Shown one piece after another: positions 5,701-8,787 of a DNA stretch of 8,787 nt. The notes below the pieces were generated by a model. The model was given only the letters and a program-made list of their open reading frames with translations, did not search any database and was not told where the DNA came from. The position numbers were made by a program, and so were the translations under genes. The DNA is from Candidatus Uhrbacteria bacterium RIFOXYA2_FULL_40_9 (GTDB lineage Bacteria; Patescibacteriota; Patescibacteriia; UBA9934; GWF2-40-263), in contig MGEY01000027.1 in NCBI GenBank assembly GCA_001791615.1, forward strand, positions 1-8,787, written 5' to 3'. Each line of letters opens with the position of its first letter. Within the stretch, counting starts at the first letter, position 1.

Positions 5701-5732
5701 AACAAAAAACCCGTCTATAGCCTAAGACGGGT
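5701..5732 (-). terminator. Intrinsic terminator of the decarboxylase gene
   Basis: On the minus strand ACCCGTCT (5732-5725) pairs perfectly with AGACGGGT (5716-5709) around an eight-base loop, followed by TTTTTGTT (5708-5701). The stop codon TAG lies in the loop. Confidence 0.88.
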
Positions 5733-7245
5733 TGCGAGCAAGTGCTTCGGTCACCACAGCTTCAAGATCATCCACGAACTTCTTCAGTTGATCAAAGGGA
5801 ATGTTGTGCGGCATAACACACAACTTATAGACTGTAATTGGACAAGAATTTGGATCAAACGAGGAAGGCAGACGATCAGCACGCAGATGGTAAGGAGCTA
5901 GATGATGTGTAAAACCAGCAGTTCTACGCTGTGTTTCCCACTTTTTCACTGTGGCATCAGGAAAATCGTCTTCTGTCAGATATTCAGGTACCCCTCCATT
6001 CTCGATCTCAATCTGCAAAGGAAGGAAATTCGTATAAGAAGACGCATGCAAAAATTTGACAATCTTATGATCTGTACCGAAACGTTCTCTCAACAAAACC
6101 AAAAGATTATTGCGAGCCTTCAAACATTCCTGTACAAACGCCCGATGTCCCTTCAGACCGATTCGACGATACCAGTAGTGTCCAAGCAAAGCGGAAAGAG
6201 CAGTACGTGATCCAGCAACAGTATTATCATGATTCCCACGCACATAAGCAACGGAACGGCCAATTAAACACTGAAGACCTTTTCGACACAGGAAAATTCC
6301 AGCTGGATAGGGCAGGTGTCCCATCTTATCAGCATCGAGTGTCATACTCATCACATTTGGCACATCAAAACCGATCTTCGGAGTATTGGCATATTCAGGG
6401 ACATTCGGGTGATGGGCAAACGGAATCGTGAATCCACCAAACGAGGCATCTACATGCAAATAGAAGGAAGCCCCGAACTCTGACTTGGTATCAATCCACT
6501 CACTTACTTCTTGAATCGGATCAAGGCTCCCAAGGGCAGAAGTACCAGCTGTACAGACGATCAGAAAACGACGAAATCCTTCCGCATACTTACGAAGAAA
6601 TACTTGTTCAAGACTAGCACAATCCATTTCCCCTCGATCATTGACTCCGACCAAATTGATTCCAGCTCCAGAAACATCAGTCACAAGAAGATGATCACGA
6701 CCACAACGGTAGCAGGTATCCCACTTGGACACCCCCATATCAAGAATAGCGGAAGCCTTATCAACAGAATAGTGCACAAGCGGAGTTGTAAGAATGCAAA
6801 CGCCTCGACCAAACGGATCTGGGTGTTTACGCAAGAACTGACGACCAATCCACATGCCTGTAAGATTAGCTTCTGTTCCTCCCCCACAAAAATGACCATC
6901 CACATTCATAGGAGTTCCACCAATCTGGCTTGCGATCATCCAAATAAGTTCCCGTTCAGCTTGTTGTGGACCTTCAAATCCACCTTCTCCTATTTCGGAA
7001 ACAAATCCTGTTTCTGTGACTTCACCATGCGTGTGTGACCCAATGTTGTTGTGCATCTGACGCATCAGTTCAACCACAGGAATTCCATTAAGCAACGTGC
7101 TGTTCATAGGAGTACCGGGATAACAAAATGGACGTTTCTTCCCTTCGTACAGGGAAGTCAAATGATCGATGATCTCTCTCGCGGCTAACTCATCGATCGC
7201 GTCTTCATTCCACCGCCACCAAGCAGGGTCCTTCTTTATGCTCAT
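5722..7245 (-). CDS. Group II PLP-dependent decarboxylase (amino-acid decarboxylase family)
   Basis: This 507-residue enzyme is of the glutamate/aromatic amino-acid decarboxylase type, which removes the alpha-carboxyl of an amino acid to give an amine. Visible PLP-site elements are HFCGGGTEANL (118-128, phosphate-binding turn), H158 in LVHYSVDKA (ring stacking), CTAGTSALGSLDPI (231-244), HVDASFGGF (264-272) with D266 for the pyridine nitrogen, and the Schiff-base lysine K307 in LDADKMGHLPYPAG (303-316), close to the archaeal MfnA/GadB pattern. GSRTAL at 345-350 also fits the family. The length is usual for bacterial glutamate decarboxylase-like proteins. The substrate cannot be read; aromatic residues, aspartate and glutamate are all used in the family. 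AAAGGAG six bases before the ATG at 7245 confirms the start. It has its own promoter and terminator and so is a single-gene unit between trpS and the T-box gene. A link to tryptophan metabolism is only suggested by position. Confidence 0.88.
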   Translation of the reverse strand: MSIKKDPAWWRWNEDAIDELAAREIIDHLTSLYEGKKRPFCYPGTPMNSTLLNGIPVVELMRQMHNNIGSHTHGEVTETGFVSEIGEGGFEGPQQAERELIWMIASQIGGTPMNVDGHFCGGGTEANLTGMWIGRQFLRKHPDPFGRGVCILTTPLVHYSVDKASAILDMGVSKWDTCYRCGRDHLLVTDVSGAGINLVGVNDRGEMDCASLEQVFLRKYAEGFRRFLIVCTAGTSALGSLDPIQEVSEWIDTKSEFGASFYLHVDASFGGFTIPFAHHPNVPEYANTPKIGFDVPNVMSMTLDADKMGHLPYPAGIFLCRKGLQCLIGRSVAYVRGNHDNTVAGSRTALSALLGHYWYRRIGLKGHRAFVQECLKARNNLLVLLRERFGTDHKIVKFLHASSYTNFLPLQIEIENGGVPEYLTEDDFPDATVKKWETQRRTAGFTHHLAPYHLRADRLPSSFDPNSCPITVYKLCVMPHNIPFDQLKKFVDDLEAVVTEALARNPS

Positions 7246-7303
7246 GGGTTTCTCCTTTGTTGAAACGAGGGTTGTTTTTACAAATTGGTATTCCCATCTT
7301 TCT

Positions 7304-7326
7304 GGGGTAAAGGGTTGGGGTTAGGG
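7304..7326 (+). other. Putative G-quadruplex in the leader of the decarboxylase gene
   Basis: On the plus strand four G-runs (GGGG, GGG, GGGG, GGG) are separated by loops of 4, 2 and 3 bases. This is the template strand for the decarboxylase transcript, whose leader carries the complementary C-rich run. It lies 12 to 34 bases downstream of the predicted transcription start, in a region that is otherwise not G-rich. Confidence 0.6.
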
Positions 7327-7344
7327 TTGAAAAGAACTGGTTGA

Positions 7345-7372
7345 ATCTTACGGTTTTCCGTTATTCTGTCAA
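7345..7372 (-). promoter_or_regulatory. Promoter of the decarboxylase gene
   Basis: On the minus strand a perfect TTGACA (7372-7367) is followed after 16 bases by TAAGAT (7350-7345, four of six). Initiation near 7338 would give a leader of about 93 bases containing the C-rich element. It starts just after the trpS terminator. Confidence 0.65.
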
Positions 7373-7375
7373 TAC

Positions 7376-7404
7376 CAAAAAGAAAAAGACCCCTTTTGGG
7401 TCTT
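7376..7404 (-). terminator. Intrinsic terminator of trpS
   Basis: On the minus strand AAGACCC (7404-7398) pairs perfectly with GGGTCTT (7392-7386) around a five-base loop, followed by TTTCTTTTTG (7385-7376). It begins two bases after the trpS stop codon. Confidence 0.87.
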
Positions 7405-7405
7405 C

Positions 7406-8620
7406 TTAGAAGAACGGAACGCCAACACGCTCCTTGGCCTTTCCAACAACTTCTTGTACACGAGCACGTGCTTTCAAACCACCTTCATGCAGAATATCCA
7501 AGGCAAACGCACGACCTGCAGGTGTGGCAAGTTCAAGCCGTTTTTCACGAATCGGAGCAAAAAGTTCATCTACCCGTGCAGCCACACGCATCTTGCACTC
7601 CCCACAAGGAATCGTTGCTCTCATACACCCTTCACGCGCCCATGCTTCATCTTCCGTGGCACCAAGAAGTTTGTAAAAGGAAAACACATTGCACTCGACG
7701 GGATCGCCAGGATCATTTCTCCAATCAGAGCTTGTTCTAGGGGGATTCACATCTCTCTTGGAAGCCGCACCAAACTTCTTTTGAATCACTTTGGGTGAAT
7801 CTGCGTAGAAAACAGAACCTGCGGGTTCGCTCTTGCCCATCTTGCCACCAGCACGCAAGGAAGGCACACGAATAGCTTCCTTCTTCCAGACTTCAGGAAT
7901 AACAAAGGTTTCTCCGTACTCCACATTGAATGAACACGCGATGTCTCGTGCATACTCCAAGTGCTGTGTCTGATCATCACCAACGGGCACATAATCGGCT
8001 TGCACGGCAAGAATATCTGCAGCCATGAGAACAGGGTAGGTCAACAAAGCCGCATTGGCTGTAAGCCCACTTTTTTCAAGTTCTCCCAGATGTGTTCCAA
8101 AATCAGCTCTGATCAAGCTAAGCGCTTGCTCATGACTTACTGAAACACCTAGGCTTTGCAATGTCACTTGAAGTTCTCGCGTAGCTTCATCTTCTTTTTT
8201 GTCTGTATCGATAAATCCAATCTTCTCACGGAAATGATGCATCTTGAGAAGGCGCACAACAGGCGTATGAGAAGCGAGTAGCCAGGCGAGTTCAGTTAGT
8301 TCTGGAATACTACTCTGTGCATAGATCGTACTTTTGCTCGGATCAATACCAGCAGCTAGAAGATCAAGTACAAGACCAATCTGATCATCTAACAATTCTG
8401 TCGGACTCAAACCTGTTTTTTCTCCCTTTGACCGACCTGTAATCCGACGCGTAGTCAGCATGTGCAAATTTGCAAGAAAATAGTAAGAGCAATATTCACC
8501 ACGATTCTGCAAGTCAACCCAGTCACGAACTGCACCAAGATGGTTTCCAAGATGTAAAGGACCTGTGGGACGAATGCCAGACAAAACGATAAATTCTCTA
8601 TCTTTGGATAAGTCAGACAT
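7406..8620 (-). CDS. trpS: Tryptophanyl-tRNA synthetase
   Basis: TrpS is a class I synthetase that activates tryptophan with ATP and loads it on tRNA-Trp. The 404-residue protein opens with SGIRPTGPLHLGNHLGA (14-30), containing the HIGH-type HLGN at 23-26. The TYPVLMAADIL block (194-204) and VPVGDDQTQHLEYARDIA (211-228) follow, and the second signature is KMGKS at 260-264, as expected for TrpS. Ordinary bacterial TrpS is about 330-340 residues. Here about 45 extra residues sit between HHFREK (128-133) and the NAALLTYP segment (189-196), a stretch that is normally only a short lysine-rich loop. ATG at 8620 has AAGGAG six bases upstream. The gene has its own promoter and terminator and no T-box of its own. 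Its substrate tRNA is encoded at 1589-1664. Confidence 0.97.
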   Translation of the reverse strand: MSDLSKDREFIVLSGIRPTGPLHLGNHLGAVRDWVDLQNRGEYCSYYFLANLHMLTTRRITGRSKGEKTGLSPTELLDDQIGLVLDLLAAGIDPSKSTIYAQSSIPELTELAWLLASHTPVVRLLKMHHFREKIGFIDTDKKEDEATRELQVTLQSLGVSVSHEQALSLIRADFGTHLGELEKSGLTANAALLTYPVLMAADILAVQADYVPVGDDQTQHLEYARDIACSFNVEYGETFVIPEVWKKEAIRVPSLRAGGKMGKSEPAGSVFYADSPKVIQKKFGAASKRDVNPPRTSSDWRNDPGDPVECNVFSFYKLLGATEDEAWAREGCMRATIPCGECKMRVAARVDELFAPIREKRLELATPAGRAFALDILHEGGLKARARVQEVVGKAKERVGVPFF

Positions 8621-8671
8621 GGTGATCTCCTTGTTTTTGGTGGTTTTTTCTCAGGAAAAGAACAAGATCTA

Positions 8672-8700
8672 AGCCTATCGATCCCCTAGGAATCTGTCAA
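8672..8700 (-). promoter_or_regulatory. Putative trpS promoter
   Basis: On the minus strand a perfect TTGACA (8700-8695) is followed after 17 bases by TAGGCT (8677-8672), a weak -10 matching three of six bases. Initiation near 8665 gives a leader of about 45 bases, too short for a T-box. Beyond this promoter (8701-8787) I see no feature I can support. Confidence 0.5.
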
Positions 8701-8787
8701 CTCCTTTAGGCTCTATACTAAACAAGGTGGTGTATAACTAAAACATGACGCTATAGTTAGGGAAGTATTCACTCATCTCTAACCACA

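Noticed and set aside
5411..5720. Plus-strand open frames over the T-box leader
   Set aside because: The region is fully explained by a structured RNA leader on the minus strand; the frames have no ribosome binding site or recognisable motif.
8621..8787. A T-box leader for trpS
   Set aside because: The leader predicted from the TTGACA promoter is about 45 bases and no T-box sequence or antiterminator is present in 8621-8787.
8738..8787. C-terminal end of another minus-strand gene (open frame of about 16 codons to the edge)
   Set aside because: Too short to judge, with no recognisable motif and no terminator after its stop.

Overview
The window is bacterial DNA of moderate-to-low GC carrying six protein genes, two tRNA genes and an unusually readable set of regulatory signals. 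All reading frames use the standard code, both tRNAs carry an encoded CCA end, and genes are separated by short gaps with intrinsic terminators that often include the stop codon. SecA has an insertion of about 45 residues ahead of its conserved TYGTNNEFGFDYLRDN block. From memory, such an insertion is common in Patescibacteria (CPR) SecA. Two genes appear to be transcribed without a leader. A patescibacterial or similarly compact genome is my best guess, but the window does not prove it.

Layout from left to right. At 1-1491 (minus) is the N-terminal 497 residues of SecA, running off the left edge. At 1589-1664 and 1801-1876 (plus) are tRNA-Trp(CCA) and tRNA-Lys(UUU), each with its own promoter. 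At 1979-3043 (plus) is a ten-helix EamA/DMT-type permease, which converges on a BtpA-family TIM-barrel gene (3071-3898, minus) across a shared bidirectional terminator. Upstream of BtpA on the same strand is a TrpD-like phosphoribosyltransferase gene (3924-5309). Its roughly 330-nt leader is a T-box riboswitch, for which I could trace Stem I, Stem III, the antiterminator and the terminator. Next are a group II PLP-dependent decarboxylase (5722-7245, minus) and tryptophanyl-tRNA synthetase (7406-8620, minus). The last 167 bases hold the trpS promoter and no gene I can support.

The main result is the T-box. Its acceptor-pairing bulge reads UGGC, which fits a tRNA with a G discriminator such as the tRNA-Trp in this window (GCCA end). 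A UGG triplet lies in the predicted specifier loop. The simplest reading is that uncharged tRNA-Trp switches on a TrpD-like enzyme. No other trp biosynthesis gene is visible. The neighbour of that enzyme is a BtpA barrel, which belongs to the ribulose-phosphate-binding barrel group that also includes TrpC, TrpF and TrpA. Whether these form a tryptophan-linked phosphoribosyl pathway is inference, but the regulatory architecture can be read directly.
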